Shown one piece after another: positions 35,610 through 44,649 of a DNA stretch of 64,000 nt; position 1 is the stretch's first letter, and each line of letters begins with the position of its first letter. The position numbers and the translations under genes are program-made. Under the pieces are notes generated by a model, which was given only the letters and a program-made list of their open reading frames with translations, ran no database searches and had not been told where the DNA came from. This DNA is from Caballeronia temeraria. Lineage in GTDB: Bacteria; Pseudomonadota; Gammaproteobacteria; Burkholderiales; Burkholderiaceae. The stretch covers positions 62,001 to 126,000 of the forward strand of contig NZ_FCOI02000019.1 in the NCBI RefSeq assembly GCF_001544795.2, given 5' to 3'.

Positions 35610-36824
35610 ATGTCCACCGAGTCCCGCACCAGGCCGCAAGGCGATTTCGCAGTCACGCTGCGGATTCTGCCCGTCGTGCTGTACACGTTTCTCTGTTACC
35701 TGACGATCGGCATTCCGCTGGCGGTGCTGCCGGGTTTCGTGCACACGGATCTCGGCTACGGCTCGGTGATGGCGGGCGCGGCGATCAGCGTCCAGTATCT
35801 CGCGACCCTGATGTCGCGGCCGCTCGCGGGCCGCACCGCCGACACGCTCGGTCCCAAGAAAACGGTGTTGTACGGTCTCGCGGCGTGCGCGGCGAGCGGC
35901 GTGCTGCTGTTCGCATCGGCGCTCGCCGCGCAATGGCATGTCGTGAGTCTCGTGCTGCTGGTGATCGCGCGGCTCGTGCTCGGTTTCGGCGAAAGCTGGG
36001 TCGGTACGGGGTCGATCACGTGGGGCATCGGGCGCGTCGGCGTGACCAACAACGCGAAGGTGATTTCGTGGAACGGCATCGCCACGTATGGCGCGCTGGC
36101 GATCGGCGCGCCGCTCGGCGTGGCGATCGATCATTCGATCGGCTTCGCATCGCTCGGACTGATCGTGATCGCGCTCGGCGGCTTCGGCTACTGGCTCGCG
36201 ACGCGCATGGCAAGCGTGCCCATCGTGCATGGCGAGCGCATGTCGTATCGGAGCGTGTTCTTCCGCGTGCTGCCGCATGGACTGGGACTCGCGCTCGGAT
36301 CGGTGGGATTCGGCTCCATCGCGACCTTCATCACGCTCTACTACGCCGCGCACAACTGGCCGAACGCCGCGCTTTCGCTCACCGTGTTCGGCACGATGTT
36401 CATCGGCGCGCGGTTGCTGTTCGCCAATACGATCAAGGCGTATGGCGGTTTCCGTGTGGCGATCGTGTCGTTCGCGTTCGAATGCGCGGGCTTGCTGATG
36501 CTGTGGCTCGCCGCCGAGCCGACTTTTGCGCTTGCTGGCGCGGCGCTGACGGGCTTCGGATTCGCGCTGGTGTTTCCGGCGCTTGGCGTCGAGGCGGTCG
36601 GGCTCGTGCCGCCGGCCAGCCGCGGCGCGGCGCTTTCCGCGTATTCGGTGTTTCTCGATTTGTCGCTCGGTTTGACCGGGCCGCTTGCGGGGTATATCGC
36701 GGGCGAGCTGGGGTATGGGTCGGTGTTTCTGTTCGCCGCGCTGGCGGCTGCCGCGGCGGTGGCGTTGTCGGTCGCGCTCTATATGCGCGGCGGGCGCGGG
36801 GTCGGCGGGCCGGCTACGGCTTGA
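35610..36824 (+). CDS. MFS transporter, YhhS/YfcJ-like
   Basis: A 404-residue major facilitator with 12 predicted membrane spans. SRPLAGRTADTLGPKK is the loop 2-3 MFS signature, and the pattern (LGFGESWVGTGSITWGIGRVG) fits the UPF0226 YhhS/YfcJ exporters. The frame was fixed by the ATG at 35610 (MSTESRTRPQGDF). Substrate is unknown; divergence from xdhA raises a purine-related or unrelated efflux role, which the sequence does not decide. Confidence 0.85.
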   Translation: MSTESRTRPQGDFAVTLRILPVVLYTFLCYLTIGIPLAVLPGFVHTDLGYGSVMAGAAISVQYLATLMSRPLAGRTADTLGPKKTVLYGLAACAASGVLLFASALAAQWHVVSLVLLVIARLVLGFGESWVGTGSITWGIGRVGVTNNAKVISWNGIATYGALAIGAPLGVAIDHSIGFASLGLIVIALGGFGYWLATRMASVPIVHGERMSYRSVFFRVLPHGLGLALGSVGFGSIATFITLYYAAHNWPNAALSLTVFGTMFIGARLLFANTIKAYGGFRVAIVSFAFECAGLLMLWLAAEPTFALAGAALTGFGFALVFPALGVEAVGLVPPASRGAALSAYSVFLDLSLGLTGPLAGYIAGELGYGSVFLFAALAAAAAVALSVALYMRGGRGVGGPATA

Positions 36825-37249
36825 GGCTTTCGGTATCAGACACCCCCGTCGCCGTGCGAATCGGACGACTTTCGGACATCGAAACATTGAAAAATCAACA
36901 GCTTGGCAAACTGACCGAGCGTGGAGCACTGCTCGGCGCTTTCGTGGGCGCGGCGAGCTTCGGAAACGCGGCTTCACTCAAGCAGATCCGCGACGAATAT
37001 CTACCGATCGCCATCGGCTCGCTGCTCGCCATCGCGCTGTATGTCCTGACGAACGCCTCACGATGACACGCGTGGGCGATGCCCTGCTCGTGTGTTCGAT
37101 GAAATAGCGTCAGGACCACAAGGCCCTGTCTTCATGCACGGCGCCGGACATGCCGATCATCCAAAAAACAGGCCCGGCACAGGCCGCGCGCCGAACGAAC
37201 GCCCCTCGCATGTCTTAAAATCGCCGCTTGGCCCATCAGCGTCCGCTTT
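36825..37249. other. Intergenic region between the YhhS-like and GntR genes
   Basis: A 425-base gap with the possible small frame at 36854-37066 and lower GC than the flanks. The remainder (37067-37249) should carry the GntR-gene promoter; no clear hexamers are seen. Confidence 0.35.
36854..37066 (+). CDS. Possible small membrane protein or gene remnant
   Basis: A 70-codon frame from a GTG at 36854 (a TTG at 36887 is an alternative). It has a plausible protein pattern: charged head, a soluble part (TERGALLGAFVGAASFGNAASL) and a C-terminal membrane helix (PIAIGSLLAIALYVLT). Third-position GC is lower than in the neighbours and no ribosome binding site is clear, so it may be the tail of a decayed gene. 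Confidence 0.3.
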   Translation: MRIGRLSDIETLKNQQLGKLTERGALLGAFVGAASFGNAASLKQIRDEYLPIAIGSLLAIALYVLTNASR

Positions 37250-37996
37250 ATGAACTCGACCTCGGAAGACCGTTGGCGCGACTTGCGTCCGGACCCGGAC
37301 AGCGACACACCGCTTTATCTGCAACTCGCCCGCAAGCTCGCCAACGCCATCCACGACAATCGCTGGAACGCCGGCGAAGCGCTGCCCTCCGAGCGCGTGT
37401 TGTCGGAGGCGCTCGGCGTGTCGCGGATCACGTCGCGCAAGGCGATCGCGCTGCTCGTCGAGCAAGGGCTCATCCGCCGCGAACAGGGCGCGGGCAGCTT
37501 CATCACGCCGCGCTACGAAGATCCGCTCTCGCGTCTTTCAAGCTTCTCCGAGATGCTCCGGCGCCGCGGCTTCAAGCCCAGCTCCACGTGGCTCTCGCGC
37601 ACCATCGAACCGGCCAATCGCGAGGAGGTCATCCAGCTCGGCCTCTCGCCCGCCGCCACCGTCACGCGCCTCAAACGCCTGCGTCTCGCCGATGACATCG
37701 TCATGGCCGTCGAGAATTCCACCTTCCCCGCGTCGTGCATCCCCGATCCGCAGAGCATCGGCGATTCGCTCTACAGCTATCTCGACACGCGCGGGCTGTC
37801 CATCGTGCGCGCGCTTCAGCATTTCCGCGCAGTGAACGCAAGCCCCGAGATCGCCGCGCAGATGGGCATCGCGCCGCACGATGCGCTTCTGCTCATCACG
37901 CGCGTCGGCTATACCGCCGATCAACGCGCGATCGAACTCACCGACACCTACTGCCGCAACGACTACTACGACTTCGTCGCCGAGCTGCGAAAGTAA
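37250..37996 (+). CDS. GntR/HutC-family regulator with UTRA domain
   Basis: A 248-residue regulator. The winged helix spans about 20-85 (YLQLARKLANAIHDNRW, LPSERVLSEALGVSRITSRKAI) and the UTRA effector domain fills the rest (FKPSSTWLSRTIEPA, VTRLKRLRLADDIVMAVENSTFP). This pattern is shared with DasR/NagR-type sugar-phosphate sensors, so a sugar effector is likely but unproved. It is followed, 10 bases on, by an MFS exporter gene that is probably co-transcribed and possibly controlled by it. Confidence 0.88.
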   Translation: MNSTSEDRWRDLRPDPDSDTPLYLQLARKLANAIHDNRWNAGEALPSERVLSEALGVSRITSRKAIALLVEQGLIRREQGAGSFITPRYEDPLSRLSSFSEMLRRRGFKPSSTWLSRTIEPANREEVIQLGLSPAATVTRLKRLRLADDIVMAVENSTFPASCIPDPQSIGDSLYSYLDTRGLSIVRALQHFRAVNASPEIAAQMGIAPHDALLLITRVGYTADQRAIELTDTYCRNDYYDFVAELRK

Positions 37997-38006
37997 CCTC
38001 CGCCCA

Positions 38007-39440
38007 ATGACCGACACCGCCCCAGCCCAGACGTCCGACCGATCGCTCTCCATCATGCTGTGGCTCGTCGCCACGGGCTTCTTCATGCAGACGCTCGATT
38101 CGACGATCGTCAACACCGCGCTCCCCGCGATGGCGCGAAGCCTGGGCGAAGCGCCGCTGCGCATGCAGGGCGTCGTGATCGCCTACTCGCTCACGATGGC
38201 CATGATGATCCCCGTCTCCGGATGGCTCGCCGACAAGCTCGGCACGAAACGCGTGTTCTTCAGCGCGATCCTCGTGTTCACCATCGGTTCGCTGCTCTGC
38301 GCGAACGCGCAGTCGCTGACGGCGCTCGTCGCGTATCGCGTCGTGCAGGGCATCGGCGGCGCGATGCTGCTGCCCGTCGGACGTCTCGCCGTGCTGCGCG
38401 TCTTTCCCGCCGAACGCTACCTGTCGGCGCTCGCGTTCGTCGCGATTCCAGGGCTGATCGGCCCGCTCATCGGCCCGACGCTCGGCGGCTGGCTCGTGCA
38501 GATCGCTTCGTGGCACTGGATCTTTCTGATCAACGTGCCGGTCGGCGTGATCGGCTGCATCGCGACGAATCTGTACATGCCCGATAGCCGCAATCCCGCG
38601 ACCGCGCGCTTCGATCTCGCCGGCTATCTGCTGCTTGCCGTCGGCATGGTCGCCCTCACGATTTCCCTCGACGGCCTCGCCGATCTCGGCCTCGCGCACG
38701 CCATCGTGATCGTGCTGCTCGTGCTCTCCTTCGGCTGCTTCGTCGCCTACGGTCTGCACGCGACACGCGTCGCGCAGCCGATCTTCTCGCTCGATCTCTT
38801 CAAGATCCACACGTTCAGCGTCGGCCTGCTCGGCAATCTCTTCGCGCGCATCGGCAGCGGTGCGATGCCTTATCTGATTCCGCTCTTGCTGCAAGTGAGT
38901 CTCGGCTACACGCCGTTTCAGGCCGGCATGATGATGCTGCCCGTCGCGGCGGCGGGCATGGCGTCCAAGCGCGTCGTCACGCGTCTCATCGAAAAGCATG
39001 GGTATCGGCGCGTGCTGGTCGTGAACACGGTGCTCGTCGGCTTGCTGATGGCGAGCTTCGGGCTGGCGAGCGCGCATCAGCCGCTCTGGCTGCGGCTCGC
39101 GCAGCTCGCCGTCTTCGGCGCCGTCAATTCGATGCAGTTCACCGCGATGAACACGCTCACGCTCAAAGATCTCGGCACCGGCGGCGCGAGCAGCGGCAAC
39201 AGCCTGTTCTCGCTCGTGCAGATGCTGTCGATGAGCCTCGGCGTGACCGTCGCGGGCGCGATTCTGTCGACGTTCACGGGGCTTCTGCCGCACGTCACCG
39301 AGACGAACTCGCTGCCGGCGTTCCACGCGACGTTTCTTTGCGTCGGCATCATCACGGCGGCGACGGCGTGGATCTTCGGCCAGCTCGCGCCGGAAGTGCG
39401 CGCGGTGCACAGAAAGCCCGATCCGTCCGAATCGAACTGA
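38007..39440 (+). CDS. mdtD: DHA2-family multidrug-type MFS exporter, MdtD-like
   Basis: A 477-residue transporter with 14 predicted membrane spans. GFFMQTLDSTIVNTALPAMARSLG, SGWLADKLGTKR, GIGGAMLLPVGRL and NTLTLKDLGTGGASSGNSL follow the E. coli MdtD (YegB) pattern closely. The ATG at 38007 lies 10 bases after the GntR gene. Substrate is not predictable; the name reflects similarity, not demonstrated drug export. Confidence 0.85.
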   Translation: MTDTAPAQTSDRSLSIMLWLVATGFFMQTLDSTIVNTALPAMARSLGEAPLRMQGVVIAYSLTMAMMIPVSGWLADKLGTKRVFFSAILVFTIGSLLCANAQSLTALVAYRVVQGIGGAMLLPVGRLAVLRVFPAERYLSALAFVAIPGLIGPLIGPTLGGWLVQIASWHWIFLINVPVGVIGCIATNLYMPDSRNPATARFDLAGYLLLAVGMVALTISLDGLADLGLAHAIVIVLLVLSFGCFVAYGLHATRVAQPIFSLDLFKIHTFSVGLLGNLFARIGSGAMPYLIPLLLQVSLGYTPFQAGMMMLPVAAAGMASKRVVTRLIEKHGYRRVLVVNTVLVGLLMASFGLASAHQPLWLRLAQLAVFGAVNSMQFTAMNTLTLKDLGTGGASSGNSLFSLVQMLSMSLGVTVAGAILSTFTGLLPHVTETNSLPAFHATFLCVGIITAATAWIFGQLAPEVRAVHRKPDPSESN

Positions 39441-39681
39441 CGCCGCGCGTGGCGTGATCGCGCGGTTACGCACCGCGTCGGTGCCCGCACGCACGTTTGC
39501 ACGGCGTGCGCTCCCGCGTCTGCGGCATGCGATCTCCAATCCGCACACGAATAGCCGCACCCGGCCGCCCTCCAATGCGCCGAAGCCCGCTTGGATATTG
39601 AATTTGCACGCTTTTTGCTCGAACGGCTGGGTGCCATCCGGTAAACTATCTCAATAAAGTCACTCCCCTGCGCCCGACACC

Positions 39682-40953
39682 ATGAGCATGGTTGATCTCG
39701 ACCCTCCCCGCTTCCAGCCGCCGCGCCCCGTTGCCGGCGACGATGGATCGCGTCGCACCGTGCTGTACGGCGAGTACACCGTTTTCAGCGTGTTCCAGCC
39801 GGTGTTTTCGGTTTCGCACCGGCGCGCGATCGGCTATCACGCGTCCTTGCGTGCGCGCGACGATGCGCATCGTCACATTCCGTCGCATGAGGTGTTCACG
39901 CAGGCCGCGCGGCGTGGCGATCTGCTCGAACTCGGCCGGCTCGCGGAATCGCTGCATCTGGGCAACTTCAACGCGTTCGACAGTCACGACGAATGGCTCT
40001 TCCTGAGCCTGCATCCCGCCGCGCTCATGGATACGAGCTACGGCGATGCGCTCCTCGCGTCGCTGAAGGACATCGGGCTGCCGCCGCAGCGCGTCGTGCT
40101 CGAAGTGCCCGAGCAGGCGGGCGGCGAGACGACGCGCTTCGCCGAGATCGTCGATTCGCTGCGCAAGTCGGGCTTTCTGATTGCGCTGGACGGCTTCGGC
40201 GTGAAGCATTCGAACATTGATCGCGTGTGGCATCTGCGGCCTGATATCGTGACGCTCGACCGCTGCATCCTTCAGCAGGCGACCGAGCATTCGCATATCG
40301 AACGTGTGTTGCCGCGTCTCGTGTCGCTGCTCCACGAATCCGGCCAGCTCGTCCTGATGGGCGGTCTCGCGACCGAACGCGATGCGCTCATCGCGCTGGA
40401 ATGCAACGTCGATTTCGTGCAGGGCGCGTACTTCGCGCAGCCGAGCGTCGAATCGGTGCACAGCGAAGTCGCCGCGGGCGTGATGGATGCGTTGTCGGCG
40501 GCATCGCGCGAACGCGTCGCGGCGCGCGAGCGTGCGCAAGTCACGCGTCTCCAACCGTATGTGAGCGGGCTCGAGCGCGCCGCAGTCAAGCTGATGGAAG
40601 GGGAAACGCTCGTCACCGCGACGAGCGAACTGCTGCAACTCGCCGACACCGCGCGCTGCTTTCTGCTCGATCAGGCCGGACGGCAGATCGGCGACAACGT
40701 GGTGCCGATCGTGCGCACGTCGCAGCGCGCGAAGCGCTTCAGCCCGCTGCTGCATTCGGAGGGCGCGAGCTGGGAGCGCCGGCCGTACTTCATCGAGGCG
40801 CTGCGCGCGCCGGGACGCATGCATCTGACGGCGCCGTATCTGTCGATCAACGAGGCGCACCTGTGCGTGACGGCATCGATCGCCGCGCAGACGCCTTACG
40901 GCTTGCAGGTGCTGTGCGTCGACATCAACTGGGAAGGCGCCCGGCAGCGATAG
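39682..40953 (+). CDS. Degenerate EAL-domain protein with C-terminal Cache-like domain (YkuI-like)
   Basis: A 423-residue cytosolic protein. Residues 33-270 form an EAL domain, but the key motif G-Y-E-A-L-L-R reads GYHASLR (51-57), losing the catalytic Glu, and DDFG reads DGFG (170-173). It therefore should not hydrolyse c-di-GMP. Residues 300-420 resemble a Cache/PAS sensor as in YkuI (RRPYFIEAL, YLSINEAHLCVT). A c-di-GMP or ligand-binding role is inferred. Its stop is 2 bases from that of a tiny convergent gene. Confidence 0.85.
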   Translation: MSMVDLDPPRFQPPRPVAGDDGSRRTVLYGEYTVFSVFQPVFSVSHRRAIGYHASLRARDDAHRHIPSHEVFTQAARRGDLLELGRLAESLHLGNFNAFDSHDEWLFLSLHPAALMDTSYGDALLASLKDIGLPPQRVVLEVPEQAGGETTRFAEIVDSLRKSGFLIALDGFGVKHSNIDRVWHLRPDIVTLDRCILQQATEHSHIERVLPRLVSLLHESGQLVLMGGLATERDALIALECNVDFVQGAYFAQPSVESVHSEVAAGVMDALSAASRERVAARERAQVTRLQPYVSGLERAAVKLMEGETLVTATSELLQLADTARCFLLDQAGRQIGDNVVPIVRTSQRAKRFSPLLHSEGASWERRPYFIEALRAPGRMHLTAPYLSINEAHLCVTASIAAQTPYGLQVLCVDINWEGARQR

Positions 40954-40955
40954 TG

Positions 40956-41108
40956 CTACGCGCCTTCGCCCGAGTCCGGGCGCAGCAGGTCGAAGCCGGC
41001 GAGCGCGAGCACGCCGGACAGCACGATGAGCGAAGCGGAATGGCGGCCGAAATAGAGCAATGCGGCCGCCGACCACGCCGTGAGGCAGAGGACGGCGAAG
41101 CGTTTCAT
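40956..41108 (-). CDS. Possible 50-residue membrane protein
   Basis: A compact frame MKRFAVLCLTAWSAAALLYF..., with two hydrophobic stretches (CLTAWSAAALLYF and SLIVLSGVLALAGF) joined by a charged turn, then a short acidic tail. Codons fit the genome, and length and pattern resemble small inner-membrane proteins, but no strong ribosome binding site is visible. Convergent with the EAL gene. Confidence 0.45.
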   Translation of the reverse strand: MKRFAVLCLTAWSAAALLYFGRHSASLIVLSGVLALAGFDLLRPDSGEGA

Positions 41109-41170
41109 GACGGTGATGCGATCGGGCAAATCGGCATTTTAGGCGCGCATCCCGATCCGCGCAGCGACGC

Positions 41171-42307
41171 TTATGGTCGCGCGCCCATCGCCGCCCTGCT
41201 GCGTTGTTTGGTCCGCGTCAGAGATCGGCCGAGTCGAATCGACGGCTTTTCGACCGCGTAATATCCCGCGATGCTGACCGGCAGAATCAGCATGGCCGCA
41301 ATCACCAGCGACATGCCGCGATACGTCTCGCCGAAATAATGCAGGACGCCTAGCAAAACGATGCAGTGCAGGAGATACAGGCTGAAGGAAATCTGGCCTA
41401 GAAAAATTAATGGCCGCGCAGTCAAAATGGCAGCGAACGGCTTGAGTGAAATCGCCAGAATCAGAATGCCGGCCACGGCGGGAAGAACGAACCAGTCGTC
41501 GGCAAAACTGCGCACGACGTCGTTGGATACGACATGGTGATTCATCGCGCCGACGAGGCCATACAGCGCGAGGCAAATCATCAGCGCTCCGACAAGCGAC
41601 CTTGGCGCGAACGTGGCGAGCTTGGCCGTAATCACCACGCGATATCGGGCGATGAGCGCGCCGAGGACGAACATCGAGATGTAATGGAGGGTCGGCATCC
41701 ATTCGCCCTGAATGCTCGCGTCCATGAGCGGCTTTTGCAAATGGTGATAATAGCCAAACGCCGCCAGCGAAAGACCGCCGCTCAGCGCGATGGAAAACCA
41801 CGGCGGCATGGCAAAAACCACGACGACGAGAATCGGGAAAATCAGCGAAATTCGCATCTCGTAGACCAGCGACCAAAGCACCGGGTCCAGCGTGCTATTG
41901 CTGAATGGAATCAGAAAATAAAGGTGATTCAGCAGATCTTGCCGAGTCATTCCTGCGTGCCATGCCTGATTGACCCATTCTCCGGTCCATGACAGGTTCG
42001 ACCGATAAAAGATGCAATACGCGGCGTAGGCCGCCAGCACCGCGATCAGATAGGGAATGTAAATCCGGCAGACGCGCTTGACCACGAATTCGGCGAAACC
42101 CGGCTTGCTGTCGCCCGTGATTTGCATGGCCAGGGCAAAACCACTCAGCGCAAAAAACAGAATGACGGCGGAATGTCCTTCCGTGAATATGCGCCAGGGA
42201 ACGTGCTGCATCCACCGTGTCGGCGTGATCTGCGAATAATGGCTGAATACGACCGTCACAGCGGCAATACCGCGCAGCGAATCGAGTTGGTGATAGCGTG
42301 TCGTCAT
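41171..42307 (-). CDS. Acyltransferase-3 family membrane O-acyltransferase
   Basis: A 378-residue protein with about 10 membrane spans. The N-terminus MTTRYHQLDSLRGIAAVTVVFSHY holds the LRGIA and active-site-like His of acyltransferase-3 enzymes (OafA, NodX), which acylate sugars on polysaccharides or lipids. GC, especially at third positions, is lower than in the neighbours, and several AT-rich codons occur, so lateral acquisition is possible. No partner genes adjoin; the acceptor could be the rhamnose-containing polysaccharide made by the 1-8 kb locus, which is inference. Confidence 0.85.
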   Translation of the reverse strand: MTTRYHQLDSLRGIAAVTVVFSHYSQITPTRWMQHVPWRIFTEGHSAVILFFALSGFALAMQITGDSKPGFAEFVVKRVCRIYIPYLIAVLAAYAAYCIFYRSNLSWTGEWVNQAWHAGMTRQDLLNHLYFLIPFSNSTLDPVLWSLVYEMRISLIFPILVVVVFAMPPWFSIALSGGLSLAAFGYYHHLQKPLMDASIQGEWMPTLHYISMFVLGALIARYRVVITAKLATFAPRSLVGALMICLALYGLVGAMNHHVVSNDVVRSFADDWFVLPAVAGILILAISLKPFAAILTARPLIFLGQISFSLYLLHCIVLLGVLHYFGETYRGMSLVIAAMLILPVSIAGYYAVEKPSIRLGRSLTRTKQRSRAAMGARP

Positions 42308-42445
42308 TGCTTCTCGCGTCTTTTGGTGGCATAGCCAACATGGAAATCGGAAGCCGATTCGGCGACCAGGATTTCGTTAGACTGAGCGAGACTTCGACGT
42401 TCCCGAAAACCGCGCGATATTAACCGGATTCAACGCATACCAACG

Positions 42446-42472
42446 AAAAAAGCCCTCTTGCGAGGGCTTTCA
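42446..42472 (-). terminator. Rho-independent terminator of sodB
   Basis: Nine-base-pair stem AAAGCCCTC / GAGGGCTTT with a 4-base loop and a T-run on the minus strand, 20 bases after the sodB stop. Confidence 0.88.
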
Positions 42473-42490
42473 TTTTGCTGAATCAGCGAA

Positions 42491-43072
42491 TCAGGCACCG
42501 AAGTTCTTCGATGCAAAATCCCAGTTCACGATATTCCAGTAAGCCTCGATGAACTTCGGACGCGCATTGCGATAGTCGATGTAATAAGCATGCTCCCACA
42601 CGTCGATGGTCAGGAGCGCCTTCGCGTCCGTCGTCAGCGGCGTGGCGGCATTGCTCGTCGAGACGATATCGACGGTGCCGTCCGTCTTCTTCACGAGCCA
42701 CGTCCAGCCCGAACCGAACGTGCCGGTCGCGACCTTGGCGAATTCTTCCTTGAACTTGTCGTAGGAACCGTACTTGGCGTTGATCGCGTCAGCCAGCGCG
42801 CCGGCCGGTGCGCCGCCGCCGTTCGGCGACAGGCTGTTCCAGAAGAACGTGTGATTCCAGACTTGCGCCGAGTTGTTGAAGACGCCGCCCGACGACTTCT
42901 TCACGATTTCTTCCAGCGACAGGTTTTCGAACTCGGTGCCGGGGATCAGCTTGTTCAGGTTCGTCACATAGGTCTGGTGGTGCTTGCCATAGTGATACTC
43001 GAGCGTTTCTTCCGACATGTGCGGAGCGAGCGCGTTCTTGTCGAACGGCAGCGGCGGGAGCGTATGTTCCAT
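42491..43072 (-). CDS. sodB: Superoxide dismutase, iron type
   Basis: Converts superoxide to oxygen and hydrogen peroxide in the cytosol. The 193-residue length is typical for FeSOD. Metal ligands are in LEYHYGKHHQTYV (His27-type), WNHTFFWNSL, and DVWEHAYYIDYRN. The ATG at 43072 is preceded by AAAGGAAG; an upstream extension is not conserved. A single gene with its own terminator. Confidence 0.96.
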   Translation of the reverse strand: MEHTLPPLPFDKNALAPHMSEETLEYHYGKHHQTYVTNLNKLIPGTEFENLSLEEIVKKSSGGVFNNSAQVWNHTFFWNSLSPNGGGAPAGALADAINAKYGSYDKFKEEFAKVATGTFGSGWTWLVKKTDGTVDIVSTSNAATPLTTDAKALLTIDVWEHAYYIDYRNARPKFIEAYWNIVNWDFASKNFGA

Positions 43073-43281
43073 GATGCGAGCTTCCTTTCTATGTGGATTG
43101 TGGGAGTGTGAGGCGTTCAGCAGTGGAGCACTGGATTGTAGGCGAGTTGGGATAACCCAGCAAACCGTGTGCCCTTTATGAGCAAGATTGCTTTCCAATG
43201 GCCTCAAGCGGCGTAAAAAGTGCTCGGGCGAGCAACTTCATGCACGTCAAATCTACGCCGATTCCACCCGCCGCGGCGCGC

Positions 43282-44649
43282 TCAGAATTCGTCTGACAGA
43301 CGCGTCTGGACATCGGCGAGCAGCACGTCGGCCGATCCCTCGGCGAGATGGACGGTGAGCGGCCGCTTCGGTTTCAGCGCGTTAGGCGCGCGCACGGCGC
43401 GGCCGGTTTGCGCGTCGATCAACGCCGCATAACCGCGCTCCAGTGTGCGCTGCGGACTGAGCACCTGCAAGCGCGCAGCCAGTTCCGAAACGCACGCTTT
43501 CTCCCGTTCCGCGCGCCGCGCGTGCGCACTGCCGATGCGCTGCGCGAGCCTCGACAGATGCTCTCGTTCGACGTCGATATTCGGACGCTTGCGCTGCCAG
43601 CGATACTGCACGAGCGCGAAGTGCGCACGCGCGTCACGCACGGGCCGCGCGCCCGCCGCGGCGAGCCGGCTCGCCAGTTGCCGCAGGTGCGTGCGCTGCC
43701 GCGCGAGCCGCTCCGCCGGACTCACGAGCCGGCGCGCGAGCCAGTCGAGTTGTTGCGCGCGCCGCTCCATGATGCGGCCGAAGCCGCGCGCGAGCGCCGC
43801 ATGCCGATGATCGAGCTCACGCAACAACAGCACGCGCTGCGGACTGACCAGCTCGGCGGCGGCGGTGGGCGTCGGCGCGCGCACGTCGGCGGCGAAATCG
43901 GCGATGGTGAAATCCGTTTCGTGACCGACGCCGCTCACCACCGGCAACGCGCTCTCCGCGATCGCGCGTGCCAGCACTTCCTCGTTGAACGCCCACAGAT
44001 CTTCGATGGAACCGCCGCCGCGGCACACGATCAGCACATCGACTTCGCGCCGCGCGTTCGCGGCTTCGACCATCGCCGCGAGCTTCGCGCCGACGCCCGC
44101 GCCCTGCACCGGCGCCGGATACACGACGACCGGCACATGCGGCGCACGGCGCGCGAGCGTCGTGAGCACGTCGCGCAACGCGGCGGCCTGCAACGACGTC
44201 ACGATGCCGATGCCGCGCGGATGCGCCGGCAACGCGCGCTTGCGCTCCGCCGCGAAGAGCCCCTCGCTTTCGAGCTGCGCCTTCAGCCGCAAAAACGCCT
44301 CGTAAAGCCGGCCCTGCCCCGTGCGGCGCACCGCTTCGACGTTGAGCTGCAGTTCGCCGCGCGGCTCGTACATCGTGACGAGTGCGCGCACTTCGATCTT
44401 GTCGCCCTCGCGCGGGGTGAATTCGGCGTACTGCGCACGGCCGCGGAACATCACGCAGCGCATCTGCGCGTTCGCGTCCTTGATCGAAAAGTACCAGTGG
44501 CCGCTCGCCGCGCGCGTGAAATTCGACACTTCGCCCGACACCCAGACGAGCGGAAACGACCGCTCGAGCATCGAGCTGATCGCGCGGTTGAGCACGGAAA
44601 CGGGGATGACGGCATCGCCGCTTTGCGACGGCAGTGAATCGGGAGTCAT
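43282..44649 (-). CDS. xseA: Exodeoxyribonuclease VII large subunit
   Basis: A 455-residue DNA repair nuclease subunit. It has the OB-fold N-terminus (VWVSGEVSNFTRAASGHWYFSIKD in overlapping pieces), VRALVTMYEPRGELQL, the core GIGIVTSLQAAALRDVL, CRGGGSIEDLWAFN, and GVGHETDFTIADFAADVRAPTPTAAAE pieces. A long coiled coil follows and the end reads LERGYAAL. The ATG at 44649 gives the family start; an upstream start at 44730 was rejected. The small subunit xseB is not adjacent. Confidence 0.94.
   Translation of the reverse strand: MTPDSLPSQSGDAVIPVSVLNRAISSMLERSFPLVWVSGEVSNFTRAASGHWYFSIKDANAQMRCVMFRGRAQYAEFTPREGDKIEVRALVTMYEPRGELQLNVEAVRRTGQGRLYEAFLRLKAQLESEGLFAAERKRALPAHPRGIGIVTSLQAAALRDVLTTLARRAPHVPVVVYPAPVQGAGVGAKLAAMVEAANARREVDVLIVCRGGGSIEDLWAFNEEVLARAIAESALPVVSGVGHETDFTIADFAADVRAPTPTAAAELVSPQRVLLLRELDHRHAALARGFGRIMERRAQQLDWLARRLVSPAERLARQRTHLRQLASRLAAAGARPVRDARAHFALVQYRWQRKRPNIDVEREHLSRLAQRIGSAHARRAEREKACVSELAARLQVLSPQRTLERGYAALIDAQTGRAVRAPNALKPKRPLTVHLAEGSADVLLADVQTRLSDEF

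Noticed and set aside
35382..36977. Minus-strand open frame of 531 codons
   Set aside because: Arg/Glu/His-rich antisense of the YhhS-like gene, no recognisable domain.
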